From contig CAMYNJ010000005.1 in the NCBI GenBank assembly GCA_947259795.1, positions 1-39,001 on the forward strand: 39,001 nucleotides of DNA. Direction: 5' to 3'. The translations under genes and the position numbers were made by a program. The stretch comes from an uncultured Alphaproteobacteria bacterium (GTDB lineage: Bacteria > Pseudomonadota > Alphaproteobacteria > UBA8366 > JADFVY01). This document shows positions 1-9,019 of this stretch, one piece after another; within the stretch, counting starts at the first letter, position 1, and each line of letters starts with the position of its first letter. The notes beneath the pieces were generated by a model, which made no database searches, was not told the DNA's origin, and saw only the letters and a program-made list of their open reading frames with translations.

Positions 1-1
1 G

Positions 2-2896
2 GCCAGCGGGCTGAAATACGAACTGTTCTACGAGGACCTCTGGTATCGCTGGTATACCGAGAACGGGCAATGGCGTTACCGGGTGACGATCGAGGATGAG
101 ACTCTCGATTCCGGAGATCTGGACATGGTCGCGGGCACGCCGGCGAAACTCGGCTTCAGCCGCAAATGGGGCCAGTACCGGCTTGAGGTCAGCGATCCGG
201 CGACCGGCACGGCGACCAGCGTGCGCTTCCGTTTCGGCTGGTTTTCCGCCGGCGGATCGTCGGGCGTGCCCGACAAGCTGCAGCTCTCGCTCGACAAGGA
301 CAAATACCGGGTCGGCGAGACCGCGCGCGTTCATATCAAGCCGCCCTTCGCGGGCGAGCTGCTGATGACCGTCGCCGGCAGCGCGGTCTACGAGACCCGC
401 AATTTATCGGTGCCGGCCGAAGGGCTGGTGGTCGAACTGCCGGTTAGGGAGGACTGGGACGCGGGCGCCTATGTGACCGCGACCCTGTTCCGCACCGCCG
501 AGACCGGTAAGCCGCATCAGCCGGCCCGCGCCATCGGCCTGGCCTGGCTGGCCCGTGATTACAGCGACCGCACGCTGGACGTGGCGATCGCGGCGCCGGA
601 ACGCATTCAGCCCCGCCAGACGATCGACGTCGGCCTCTCCGTCGGCAACATCGCGGCGGGCGAAAAAGCCTATGTGACGCTGGCCGCGGTCGATGTCGGC
701 ATATTGCAGCTGACCAGTTTCAAGTCGCCGGCGCCCGCCGACTGGTATTTCGGCAAGCGCCGCATGGGCGTCTTGTTGCGCGACGGCTACGGCCATCTGA
801 TCGCCGCCGCCGAGGGCGGGCCGGTGACCATCAGGCAGGGCGGCGACGAGGCCGCCGAAGGCCGCCATCTGGGCGGGCTGGACGCCAGCAGCGTCAAGAC
901 CGTCTCGCTGTTCTCGGGCATCGTCACGGTGGGCGAGGGCGGCCGCGTGACCGTGCCGCTGCAGGTGCCCGACTTCAACGGCCGCCTGCGCTTGATGGCC
1001 GTGGCCTGGAGCAAATCCGCCGTCGGCTCGGCAGAGACCGACATGATCGTGCGCGACCCCGTGGTCAGCCAGGTCACGCTGCCACGCTTCCTGGCGCCCG
1101 GCGACGAGGCGCGGGTTACCGTTTCGGTCCATAATGTGGACGGCCCCGAGGGCAAATATAACGTCTCCTTCGCGGCCGATGGCGTCGTCGGCATGGCGGG
1201 CGGCGACATACCGTTCCAGATGGCGCAGGATGCCCGGCGCGACCTGACATGGTCGCTGACCGGCGACGGCGTCGGAGTCGGCGCCCTGACACTGACAATC
1301 GCGGGGCCCGATGGCCTCAATCTCGTACGCGACTGGGAAATCGCGGTGCGGCCCGCCCAGGCGGTGACCACCCGGCAGATCAGCTCGCGCATCCAGTCCG
1401 GCCAGCAGTCGACGCTGACGGGCAGCATCATGGACGATTTCGTCCCCGGTTCCGGCGAGGCCATGGTCACGCTCAGCGCGCGTCCGGAAATGGGGATGGC
1501 GAAATTGCTCAAGTCGCTAAGCCGCTATCCCTATGGCTGCGCCGAGCAGACCACGAGCCGGGCCTTGCCGCTGCTTTACGTATCGGAAGTCGCGGAATCG
1601 CTTGGCATCGTCGAGAACGAGACCGTTCTGCGCGGTCGGGTGCAGGACGCCATCCGGCGGCTCTTCACCATGCAGCGTTCCGACGGCTCGTTCGGGCTGT
1701 GGAATGCCCACAGCGACCGCGAGGAATGGCTGTCGGCCTATGTCATGGATTTCCTGACCCAGGCCAAGGAACTGAAATACCCCGTGCCGGAATATCCCTA
1801 CCAGCGCGGGCTGAAATGGCTGCAGACCAGTGTCAGCGACGCCAGCTACAGCAGGGCCAACCTGCCGGCGCGCACCTATGCGCTTTATGTGCTGGCGCGG
1901 GCCGGGCAGGTGCGCAAGTCGGATTTGCGCTACCTGTTCGACACGCAATTGCAGAGCATCCCGACCGCGCTCGGGCGGGCCCAGTTGGGGGCGGCCCTCG
2001 CACTCTCCGGCGACAGGCGGCGGGCGAGCGGCGCCTTCGTATCGGCCACCCGTACCTGGGACCGGTCCGACCGCTTCTGGAAGGATTGGTGGCACTGGGA
2101 TTACGGCACCGGGACGCGAGACATGGCCGCCACGGTCTATCTGGCGACCCTGTCGGGGATCGAGGAAGGCGACTGGCCCGGCTATGCCCAGAAGCTGGCC
2201 GACCGCATCGGCAAGGAGCGGTATCTCAGCACCCAGGAGAAGGCCTGGCTGATTCTGGCGGCGCGCGAGCTGGGCTCGGCGGAGCCCGTCAAGGTCGCGG
2301 TGCAGGGCAAGAGCCTGCCGGAAAGCGAACGGCCGATCCATGTGCGTTTCGGCGAGGACGAAATGCGCGCCGGCGTCTCCGTCGCCAATCACGGCGACAA
2401 GCCGGTCTGGCAGAACGTCACCTACAGCGGCGTGCCGCGTGACGAGATGCCCGCCGAGGATGCCGGTTTCGCCATCTTCCGCGCCTTCTATACGCTGGAC
2501 GGCAGGAAGGCGAATCTCAACAAGGTGCAGCAAGGTGACACGCTGGTCGCCGTGATCCATGGCGAGTCCACATCGAAGCGCGACCAGCAGGCGATGGTCG
2601 TCGACCTGCTGCCGGCCGGCTTCGAGCTGGAAAACGAGCGGCTTGAAGGCGGCCGTGACCGGGACGAGCTGCGCTGGCTTGGGGAACTGACTCCGACTCG
2701 GCACGAAGAACTGCGCGACGACCGTTATGTCGCGGCCTTCGGCCTGAATCGCTGGGGCAAACAGACCTTCAAGTTCGCCTATCTGGTCCGCGCCGTTTCG
2801 CCGGGCAAGTTCACCCTGCCGGCGGTCTATGTAGAGGATATGTATCAGCCGACCTATTTTGCGCGGACCCGTATGATCGGGGGAGACGGCGCATGA
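2..2896 (+). CDS. Alpha-2-macroglobulin family protein, C-terminal part (5' truncated by window edge)
   Basis: Bacterial alpha-2-macroglobulins are periplasmic, usually lipid-anchored protease traps: cleavage of a bait region exposes a thioester that covalently captures the attacking protease. The reading frame is open from base 2, so the signal peptide and first macroglobulin domains lie outside the window. The thioester motif CAEQ, preceded by YPYG, is encoded at 1538-1549, so this is the thioester-bearing class. After it comes a helical thioester domain rich in aromatic residues, and the C-terminus ends in a macroglobulin-like domain (GKFTLPAVYVEDMY). The TGA stop overlaps the ATG of pbpC, the classical pairing of this family with penicillin-binding protein 1C, which implies a shared role in surveying and repairing the envelope. 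Family assignment is firm; the missing N-terminus prevents judging lipidation. Confidence 0.93.
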   Translation, partial: ASGLKYELFYEDLWYRWYTENGQWRYRVTIEDETLDSGDLDMVAGTPAKLGFSRKWGQYRLEVSDPATGTATSVRFRFGWFSAGGSSGVPDKLQLSLDKDKYRVGETARVHIKPPFAGELLMTVAGSAVYETRNLSVPAEGLVVELPVREDWDAGAYVTATLFRTAETGKPHQPARAIGLAWLARDYSDRTLDVAIAAPERIQPRQTIDVGLSVGNIAAGEKAYVTLAAVDVGILQLTSFKSPAPADWYFGKRRMGVLLRDGYGHLIAAAEGGPVTIRQGGDEAAEGRHLGGLDASSVKTVSLFSGIVTVGEGGRVTVPLQVPDFNGRLRLMAVAWSKSAVGSAETDMIVRDPVVSQVTLPRFLAPGDEARVTVSVHNVDGPEGKYNVSFAADGVVGMAGGDIPFQMAQDARRDLTWSLTGDGVGVGALTLTIAGPDGLNLVRDWEIAVRPAQAVTTRQISSRIQSGQQSTLTGSIMDDFVPGSGEAMVTLSARPEMGMAKLLKSLSRYPYGCAEQTTSRALPLLYVSEVAESLGIVENETVLRGRVQDAIRRLFTMQRSDGSFGLWNAHSDREEWLSAYVMDFLTQAKELKYPVPEYPYQRGLKWLQTSVSDASYSRANLPARTYALYVLARAGQVRKSDLRYLFDTQLQSIPTALGRAQLGAALALSGDRRRASGAFVSATRTWDRSDRFWKDWWHWDYGTGTRDMAATVYLATLSGIEEGDWPGYAQKLADRIGKERYLSTQEKAWLILAARELGSAEPVKVAVQGKSLPESERPIHVRFGEDEMRAGVSVANHGDKPVWQNVTYSGVPRDEMPAEDAGFAIFRAFYTLDGRKANLNKVQQGDTLVAVIHGESTSKRDQQAMVVDLLPAGFELENERLEGGRDRDELRWLGELTPTRHEELRDDRYVAAFGLNRWGKQTFKFAYLVRAVSPGKFTLPAVYVEDMYQPTYFARTRMIGGDGA

Positions 2897-4995
2897 TCCG
2901 GGCGGCATGGTCCAGCCGTCGGCTCGGCCTGGCGGCGGGCGGCGCCTTGCTGCTTGCCGCCACGGCAGTCCTCGCCGACCTTGCCTTCCCGCCCGACCTT
3001 TCGCGGCTGGAGGATTCCTCTACGCTAGTGCTGGCCGCCGATGGCACCCTGCTCCGCGGCTTCACCACCGAGTCCGGGGTATGGCGGCTGCCCGCCGACC
3101 CGGATGCGGTCGCCCCGGTCTATATGAAGATGCTGCTGGCCTGGGAGGACCGGCGTTTCCGCGGCCATCCCGGGATCGATCCGCTGGCCGTCGGGCGCGC
3201 CTTCGGCCAGTTGGTCCGCCATCGCCGCATCGTTTCCGGCGCTTCGACCATCACCATGCAGACGGCCCGCCTGCTGGAGCCGAAGGAACGCACGCTGGGC
3301 GCCAAGCTGCACCAGATGTGGCGCGCCCTGCAGCTGGAGCGGCGCTTCACCAAGGATGAAATCCTCGCCCACTACCTGACGCTGGCGCCCTATGGCGGCA
3401 ATCTGGAAGGCATCCGCGCCGCCTCGCTGGCCTGGTTCGGCAAGGAGCCGCGCCATCTGGCGCCGTCCGAGGCGGCCCTGCTGGTGGCGCTGCCGCAATC
3501 GCCGGAATCGCTGCGCCCCGACCGCTATCCGGAGCGCGCCCGCGCCGCGCGCGACAAGGTGCTGGCCGTCATGGAGGAGCGCGGGGTGCTGTCCACCGAT
3601 ATGGTGGCTGAGGCGCGCCTGGATCCGATCCCCTCGCTGCGCCGCCCGATGCCGTTCGACGCGCCCCATTTCGCCTGGCGAATGACGGCCGCCAACCCCG
3701 AGGCGCGGATCGTCCGGAGCACGATCGACGCAGAGCACCAGCGCGCGCTTGAGCGCCTGGCGCTGGCCGAGCAGGATTTGCTGGACGACGGCGCCGGCAT
3801 CGCGATCATGGTCGTCGAGAACGAAAGCCGCCGGGTCCTGGCCTATCTGGGATCCTCCGACTTCTTCGACGACAGCCGCCATGGCCAGATCGACATGATC
3901 CAGGCCGTGCGCTCGCCCGGCTCGACCCTGAAGCCCTTCATCTACGGCATGGCATTCGACGATCTGATGATCCATCCCGAAACCGTGGTCGCCGACATGC
4001 CGACGCGCTACGGCAACTACCAGCCGGAAAATTTCCTAAAGGTCTATCGCGGCGAGGTGACCGTCCGCGAGGCCCTGCAGCATTCCCTGAATATCCCGGC
4101 GGTGACGGTGCTGCGGCATGTCGGCCCGCGCCGGCTGGATGCGCGGCTCAGCGGCGTCGGCGCCCGCCTGGAGTATGGCGGCGCCGGCGAGCCGGGCCTG
4201 CCGATGGCGCTGGGCGGGCTCGGCACCACATTGCAGGATCTGGTTGCCCTCTATGCCGGGCTGGCGAACGGCGGCACCGTCTCGCCGCTGGTCATGACGA
4301 CCGACGATTCGGCGCCGCCGGCGCCGGTGGCGTTGCTGGGCGAGGCGGCGGCCTGGTATGTGACGCGAATTCTGGAAGACGCGCCGCCGCCCGCCGACTA
4401 TGTCGATTCACGGGCGACGCGCGATCACCGCCGCATCGCCTACAAGACCGGCACCTCCTATGGCTATCGCGACGCCTGGGCGATCGGCTACGACTCGCGT
4501 TACACGGTGGGCGTCTGGATCGGCCGTCCGGACGGCACGCCGAGCCCCGACCGCTATGGCCGCGCCACCGCCGCGCCGGTCCTGTTCAAGGTCTTCCTGC
4601 AATTGCCGGATAGCGGCAGCCCGGCCAACCCCCGCCGGCCGATAGATGCCACCGACCTGGCCAACCGCGATCTGCCGCCAGGCCTGCAGCGGATATCGGC
4701 GGGCGAGGACGCGCCGGGGACGATCGCCCGATCCCTGACCCAGCCGCTGCTGGTATCCTTCCCGCCGGACGGCGCGGTCGTCGAACTGCGGGAAGGCGAG
4801 GGCGGTTACGCGGTCCTGCCGTTGATCGCCGATGGCGGGCGCAAACCGCTGCGCTGGCTGGTCAATGGCGAACCGGTCGAGGCGCCGCCGCATCGTCGGC
4901 GCGCCGACTGGCGGCCTGATGGCGAGGGCTTCGTCCAGATTACTGTGATCGACGCCGAAGGTACGGCCGCCCGCGCGCAGGTGCTGCTGAAATAA
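2893..4995 (+). CDS. pbpC: Penicillin-binding protein 1C (bifunctional glycosyltransferase/transpeptidase)
   Basis: This 700-residue inner-membrane peptidoglycan synthase has a single N-terminal membrane anchor (residues about 10-30). A GT51 transglycosylase domain follows, with the catalytic Glu near residue 85 (LAWEDRRFRGHPGIDP). The transpeptidase domain shows the serine nucleophile in S344-T-L-K347, the second motif S398-L-N400, and K518-T-G. A C-terminal beta-rich region of about 90 residues matches the BiPBP_C extension characteristic of PBP1C rather than PBP1A/1B. All catalytic motifs are intact. The ATG start overlaps the upstream alpha-2-macroglobulin stop (ATGA), indicating translational coupling. 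In this known pairing PBP1C is thought to repair the wall where the macroglobulin guards against foreign proteases; that functional link is inferred from genomic context in the family. Confidence 0.95.
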   Translation: MIRAAWSSRRLGLAAGGALLLAATAVLADLAFPPDLSRLEDSSTLVLAADGTLLRGFTTESGVWRLPADPDAVAPVYMKMLLAWEDRRFRGHPGIDPLAVGRAFGQLVRHRRIVSGASTITMQTARLLEPKERTLGAKLHQMWRALQLERRFTKDEILAHYLTLAPYGGNLEGIRAASLAWFGKEPRHLAPSEAALLVALPQSPESLRPDRYPERARAARDKVLAVMEERGVLSTDMVAEARLDPIPSLRRPMPFDAPHFAWRMTAANPEARIVRSTIDAEHQRALERLALAEQDLLDDGAGIAIMVVENESRRVLAYLGSSDFFDDSRHGQIDMIQAVRSPGSTLKPFIYGMAFDDLMIHPETVVADMPTRYGNYQPENFLKVYRGEVTVREALQHSLNIPAVTVLRHVGPRRLDARLSGVGARLEYGGAGEPGLPMALGGLGTTLQDLVALYAGLANGGTVSPLVMTTDDSAPPAPVALLGEAAAWYVTRILEDAPPPADYVDSRATRDHRRIAYKTGTSYGYRDAWAIGYDSRYTVGVWIGRPDGTPSPDRYGRATAAPVLFKVFLQLPDSGSPANPRRPIDATDLANRDLPPGLQRISAGEDAPGTIARSLTQPLLVSFPPDGAVVELREGEGGYAVLPLIADGGRKPLRWLVNGEPVEAPPHRRRADWRPDGEGFVQITVIDAEGTAARAQVLLK

Positions 4996-5016
4996 TGGCG
5001 GTTACTCCCCGGCCCA

Positions 5017-5034
5017 CCCTGAGCCTGTCGAAGG
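5017..5034. repeat. REP-like intergenic repeat unit
   Basis: The 18-mer CCCTGAGCCTGTCGAAGG lies 20 bp after the pbpC stop. This core (also seen in reverse as CCTTCGACAGGCTCAGGG) is a familiar intergenic repeat in many proteobacterial genomes, particularly alphaproteobacteria. Only one full copy is present in the window, so the repeat status rests on recognition rather than on copies seen here. Confidence 0.5.
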
Positions 5035-5093
5035 ATGCAGCCACTCGACTGCTCTCCAGTGAGCGGGCCGGCGCCGATCAATCTTGAAATGCG

Positions 5094-5393
5094 CTATTTC
5101 CGCCGGGGCGTCGCCACTTTTCGCCCGGCTTCGGTCAGCTTGCAGATCAGCCAGTCCGGCTTGAGAGGGTTCTTGAACCAGGGCTGGGCCCAGCCCTGTT
5201 CGATGCAGGCCCTGACGGTGCGCTCACCGACCCGTTTGCCGTCGCTGTCGAACAGCGGCAGCTTGCCGCCAGCCTGATCCAGGCCCCGGCGCAGCCACAA
5301 TAATTGCACGGCCGTCGGGCGCGGCGTGCGGCGACCTCCCCGTTCAACGGTTTCGCTCGTGTTGTCGACGGCGAGCCGAGGCTTTGAAGACAT
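5094..5393 (-). CDS. Small hypothetical protein, basic
   Basis: This is a 99-residue, basic, soluble protein with no signal peptide. The start is taken at the ATG at 5393 (MSSKPRLAVDN), because an AGGA ribosome-binding site sits five bases upstream; the frame could extend to 5504 but that would run into cutA. The central part, with the pattern TAVQLLWLRRGLDQAGGKLPLFD followed by a conserved-looking RTVRACIEQGWAQPWF, resembles a short winged-helix-like or phage-type regulatory fold: a helix, a Gly-rich turn, then a helix and a basic tail. No family is recognised with certainty. It diverges from cutA across 109 bp, so the two may share a promoter region. Confidence 0.6.
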   Translation of the reverse strand: MSSKPRLAVDNTSETVERGGRRTPRPTAVQLLWLRRGLDQAGGKLPLFDSDGKRVGERTVRACIEQGWAQPWFKNPLKPDWLICKLTEAGRKVATPRRK

Positions 5394-5502
5394 GGCGGTC
5401 CTGTTCCTCTTCCTCTTCTTGTGCCGTGGGTCCATGGTAGGATAGAACTGCCCCCGCGCCAAGCAGACTCCGAGTCGCTGGTCCGAAATTGCAGGAAATT
5501 TC

Positions 5503-5832
5503 ATGTCCGTCAGCCTCGTCTACGTCAATACTGCGGACCGCGCCGAGGCGCAGCGCATCGGCCGCGCCATTGTCGATGCCCGTCTGGCGGCCGGGGCCAA
5601 TATCCTTCCCGAAATTTCTTCGGTATTTCATTGGCAGGGCGGGGTGCGGGAAGCAGGCGAGGCTATGCTGATCCTGAAAACAAGATCCGAACTGATAGAC
5701 GCAGTCATCGATAGGGTGCGAGCGCTGCACAGCTATGAATGCCCATCCGTCGTCGCCGTGCCTGTCACCGCTGGCAATCCGGACTACCTGGCCTGGGTCG
5801 GCCGCGAAACGAGCGCCGGGCAGAGGGACTGA
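5503..5832 (+). CDS. cutA: CutA-type divalent-cation tolerance protein
   Basis: This 109-residue cytoplasmic protein has the length and fold pattern of CutA: an N-terminal beta strand (SLVYVNTADRAEA), the hallmark ANILPEISSVFHWQG segment, a LILKTRSEL strand-helix, and the Y-ECPSVVAVPV segment before the C-terminal helix. CutA forms trimers; its historic link to copper tolerance is weak, and the biochemical role remains uncertain. The ATG has an AGGA six bases upstream. The MFS transporter gene starts one base after its stop codon, so the two are very probably co-transcribed. Confidence 0.93.
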   Translation: MSVSLVYVNTADRAEAQRIGRAIVDARLAAGANILPEISSVFHWQGGVREAGEAMLILKTRSELIDAVIDRVRALHSYECPSVVAVPVTAGNPDYLAWVGRETSAGQRD

Positions 5833-5833
5833 G

Positions 5834-7081
5834 ATGACACAGCGTTCCGCCCGACTGTCGCTGATCTTCTCCAGCCTGGGGCATTTCTATTTCCACATGT
5901 TCACGGCCTTCTACGCGGTGATCGTGCTGCGCCTCGAGATCGAATGGGGCGTCGGCTACGACGAACTGCTGGAGCTCTGGTGGCTGGGGTCGCTGCTGGT
6001 CGGGCTGGCGGCGCTGCCGGCGGGAAGGCTGGGCGACGTCTGGAGCATCCCCGGCCTGATGGTGATCTATTTCATCGGCATGGGCGCCGCGGCCATCGCC
6101 TGCGGGCTGACATCGGCGCCGCCGCCCCTGATGATCGGGCTTGCCGGGATCGGCCTGTTCGGCGCGATCTACCACCCCATCGGCGTGCCCTGGATGATCC
6201 GCAATGCCGGCGGCAATCCCGGCAAGATGCTGGCGGTCAACGGCATATTCGGCAGCCTCGGCTCCGCCGGCGCGGGGCTGATCGCGGGAATCCTGATCGA
6301 CGTGTCGGGCTGGCGCGCCGCCTTCATCGTGCCCGGCATCGTGGCGGCGGCGACCGGGCTGGCGATGCTCTGGTTCATGGCTCGCGGCGATATAAGCGAA
6401 CGGTCGCGCGCGGGCCTGGAGCGCAAACCCGCCGGCCATGCCGGCACGGCCCGTATTTTCGTGATCCTGCTGATCGCCATGTTCACCGGCGGGCTGATCT
6501 ATCACGGCACCCAGAACGCCCTGCCCAAGCTGTTCGAGATACGGGTGATGGATTTGTTCATCCCCTGGGTCGCAGGCAATCTGGGTGACTGGGCCGCCGG
6601 CCTGCTGGGGGGCGCCAGCGGGATCGGTCTGCTGGTCGCCGCAGTCTATACGGTCGGCGGCATGATGCAGTTGGTGGGCGGCCTGCTGGCGGATCGTTAC
6701 CCCCTGAAGAACATCTATGTAACCGCCTGGATGATCGAAATGGTGCTGCTGGCCGTGCTGGCCGGCACGGCCGGGCTGGGCTTCATCGGCATCGCCATGC
6801 TGGCGGTGATGATGAACCTGGCGCAACTGCCGGCGGAAAACATGCTGCTCGCCCGTTTCACGCCGGAGCGCCATCACGGGCTGGCCTTCGGCGTCAAGTT
6901 CGTGCTGGCCTTCGGCTCGGCGCCGCTGGCGATCCTGCTTTTATCCAGGGTTTGGGCGGCGACCGGCGAATTCGAATATCTGTTCCTGGGGCTCGGCGGG
7001 GGCGCCCTGCTGATCACCACCCTCGCCATGCTGCTGCCGCATACGGAATCGGCCCGGCCCGCGCCGGCGCCGGGGGAATAG
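5834..7081 (+). CDS. MFS transporter
   Basis: This 415-residue integral membrane protein has about twelve hydrophobic segments. It begins with an amphipathic stretch and a first helix (HFYFHMFTAFYAVIVLRLE), and a Gly-rich RLGDVW motif between the second and third helices matches the major facilitator loop. A central cytoplasmic loop (residues about 190-205) divides two six-helix halves. The overall look (short N-terminus, HFYxH at helix 1) resembles Fsr/NarK-like drug or anion exporters, but the substrate cannot be read from the sequence. The start is placed at the ATG one base after the cutA stop; a longer frame exists but overlaps cutA. The GST gene follows 12 bp downstream. Confidence 0.88.
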   Translation: MTQRSARLSLIFSSLGHFYFHMFTAFYAVIVLRLEIEWGVGYDELLELWWLGSLLVGLAALPAGRLGDVWSIPGLMVIYFIGMGAAAIACGLTSAPPPLMIGLAGIGLFGAIYHPIGVPWMIRNAGGNPGKMLAVNGIFGSLGSAGAGLIAGILIDVSGWRAAFIVPGIVAAATGLAMLWFMARGDISERSRAGLERKPAGHAGTARIFVILLIAMFTGGLIYHGTQNALPKLFEIRVMDLFIPWVAGNLGDWAAGLLGGASGIGLLVAAVYTVGGMMQLVGGLLADRYPLKNIYVTAWMIEMVLLAVLAGTAGLGFIGIAMLAVMMNLAQLPAENMLLARFTPERHHGLAFGVKFVLAFGSAPLAILLLSRVWAATGEFEYLFLGLGGGALLITTLAMLLPHTESARPAPAPGE

Positions 7082-7093
7082 GGGAGACGCGCG

Positions 7094-7708
7094 ATGTACA
7101 AGCTTTACTGGGCTCCCGACACGGCCTCGCTGGCCCCGATGGCGGTGCTGGAAGAGGTTGGCGCGGACTATGACGCCATCCTGATCGACTATGAGGGCGG
7201 TCAGCAGAAATCGGACGACTATCTGGCGCTGAATCCCTGCGGGCTGATTCCGGCGATGGTCCTGCCCGACGGCCGCGCCATGTTCGAGGCGGCGGCGATC
7301 GTCATGCATCTTTGCGACCAGTACCCGGCCGCGCATCTGGCCCCGCCGCCCGGTGATGCGGACCGCCCGCTGTTTTACCAGTGGATGCTCTATCTGGCGG
7401 ACACGCCGCAGCCGACCTTCCGCCGCTATTATTATCCCGGCCGTTTCGCCGCCGACGAAGACGACGTCCGCAAGTGCGGCGTCGATGCCCTGCTGGATCA
7501 ATTCGCGATCGTTGAGGACGCGCTGTCGCACGGCGAATGGCTGCTCGGCGCCCGCTTCAGCGCCTGCGACATCTATCTGCATATGCTGACGACCTGGTTC
7601 GAGCCGCCCGTAGCGCTCTACGCCCGCTTCCCCAACATTGCCCGCGTCGCCGCCGGCGTCGAGGCGAGGCCGGCCTCGGCCAGGGCCATCGAGAAACACC
7701 GGCCTTAA
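7094..7708 (+). CDS. Glutathione S-transferase family protein
   Basis: This 204-residue protein is typical in size for a cytosolic GST. The N-terminal thioredoxin-like domain (residues 1-78) begins MYKLYWAPDTASLAP and contains the cis-Pro loop NPCGLIPAMVL. The usual E-S pair that grips the glutathione gamma-glutamyl group reads E-A here (MFEAAAIV), an unusual substitution. The all-helical C-terminal domain carries the N-capping-like SACDIYLHML motif. The gene lies 12 bp after the MFS gene on the same strand and may conjugate compounds exported by it; that is inference. Its TAA stop overlaps the stop of the convergent oxidoreductase gene. Confidence 0.9.
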   Translation: MYKLYWAPDTASLAPMAVLEEVGADYDAILIDYEGGQQKSDDYLALNPCGLIPAMVLPDGRAMFEAAAIVMHLCDQYPAAHLAPPPGDADRPLFYQWMLYLADTPQPTFRRYYYPGRFAADEDDVRKCGVDALLDQFAIVEDALSHGEWLLGARFSACDIYLHMLTTWFEPPVALYARFPNIARVAAGVEARPASARAIEKHRP

Positions 7709-9009
7709 TCGATCCGCGCGGTAAACCTGTCCCAGGGGATGATCAGGTTGGCGATGACCCACTGGCCAAGGCGGTTGAAGCGGGCGCGAGGCAGGGGGGT
7801 GATGGGGAAGGCGATGGCGCCTGCGTCGCCGGTCGCCAGGAACCGCGCGGCCTCGCGCCCCATGGCGGTCGCCGTCGGCACGCCGCGCCCGGAAAAGCCC
7901 ACTGCCGTATAGAGTCCGTCCGCCAGCTCATGCAGGCCGGGCAGCTTGCTGGGCGAGACGTCCAGCCAGCCGTTCCAGAAATAGTCGAAGCTGATCGGGC
8001 CGAGATAGGGAAACACGCCGTTCAGCCGCCGGCCCAGCCAGGCCGCGCTGTCGCGCGCATTGTTGTTGACGCCGAGGCCGCCCCCGCCGCCGATGACCAG
8101 CCGCCCGGCCGCGTCGAAGAAAAAGAAGAAGCTGGAGCCCAGCTCCGCGAAGCTCTGGCCATAGGGCAGCATGCGGTCGCGGATTTCCGGCGCGACGGGC
8201 GGCGTCGCGCCCAATGACGAGGCGACGGGATACCAGGCGGTGTCCAATCCGGGCCAGAGGCCGGACCGGCTGGCGTTGGTCGCCAGCAGCACCGCGCGGG
8301 CGCGGACGTCGCCATGGGCTGTCGCCAGCCGCCAGCCGCTTCCATCGCGGGCGATGCCGCTGACCGGCGTGCGGCCATGGATCGCCGCGCCGGCCTTCTG
8401 CGCCGCCACTGCCAGGCCGCGAGAGAAGGCAAGCGGCTGCAGATTGCCGCCTTCATGGAACAGCAGGGCCGCCTGGAAGCGGTCGCTGCCGACCTGCGCC
8501 GCAACGCCGGCCTCGTCCAGCAACTCGACCGCCTTGCCGCGGCGGGTCCATTGTTCCGCCTTGGCGCGGCAGGCGGCGAGTTTCTTGTCGTTGCCCTTGC
8601 GCACGACGCTGACCGTGCCGGCCTGGCGGGCGTCGCAATCGATGCCGTGCCGCTCGATCAGCCCGAAAACGAAGGCGCCGGCGCCGGACTGGAAGTCGTT
8701 CAGCCGCTCGCCGTAATCCGGGCCGTATCGCGCCGCCACCGCATCGGGCGTATGGTAGGTCCAGTCCGGGGTGCAATGGCCGGCATTGCGGCCGGACGCG
8801 CCCCAGCCGGGTTCATGCGCCTCCAGGACGGTGACGTCTCGGCCGTCCTCCGCCAGATGCAGCGCCGCCGACAGCCCGCAATAGCCGGCGCCGACGATGG
8901 CGATGTCCGTCTCGATATCGCCGCGAAGGGCAGGGCAGGCCGGCGCGGGCGTTGCGGTGGCCAACCAGAGCGACTCCTCCAGCGGCGTCCAGTGCAGGCC
9001 GGCGGCCAT
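7705..9009 (-). CDS. FAD-dependent amine/amino-acid oxidoreductase (DAO family, PuuB-like)
   Basis: This 434-residue flavoprotein belongs to the D-amino-acid oxidase (DadA/PuuB/GlpO) fold. The Rossmann FAD motif is near residue 38 (IAIVGAGYCGLSAALHLAE), followed by VTVLEAHEPGWGASGRNAG, the layout characteristic of gamma-glutamylputrescine oxidoreductase and related amine oxidases. A second nucleotide-contacting motif near the C-terminus reads LYTAVGFSGRGVPTATAMGR. The substrate cannot be assigned from the sequence. It is the last gene of a minus-strand operon, 10 bp after the sulfhydrylase gene. A run of five phenylalanines in the substrate domain (SSFFFFFD) is odd but in frame. Confidence 0.88.
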   Translation of the reverse strand: MAAGLHWTPLEESLWLATATPAPACPALRGDIETDIAIVGAGYCGLSAALHLAEDGRDVTVLEAHEPGWGASGRNAGHCTPDWTYHTPDAVAARYGPDYGERLNDFQSGAGAFVFGLIERHGIDCDARQAGTVSVVRKGNDKKLAACRAKAEQWTRRGKAVELLDEAGVAAQVGSDRFQAALLFHEGGNLQPLAFSRGLAVAAQKAGAAIHGRTPVSGIARDGSGWRLATAHGDVRARAVLLATNASRSGLWPGLDTAWYPVASSLGATPPVAPEIRDRMLPYGQSFAELGSSFFFFFDAAGRLVIGGGGGLGVNNNARDSAAWLGRRLNGVFPYLGPISFDYFWNGWLDVSPSKLPGLHELADGLYTAVGFSGRGVPTATAMGREAARFLATGDAGAIAFPITPLPRARFNRLGQWVIANLIIPWDRFTARID

Positions 9010-9019
9010 GGTGCGCGCC

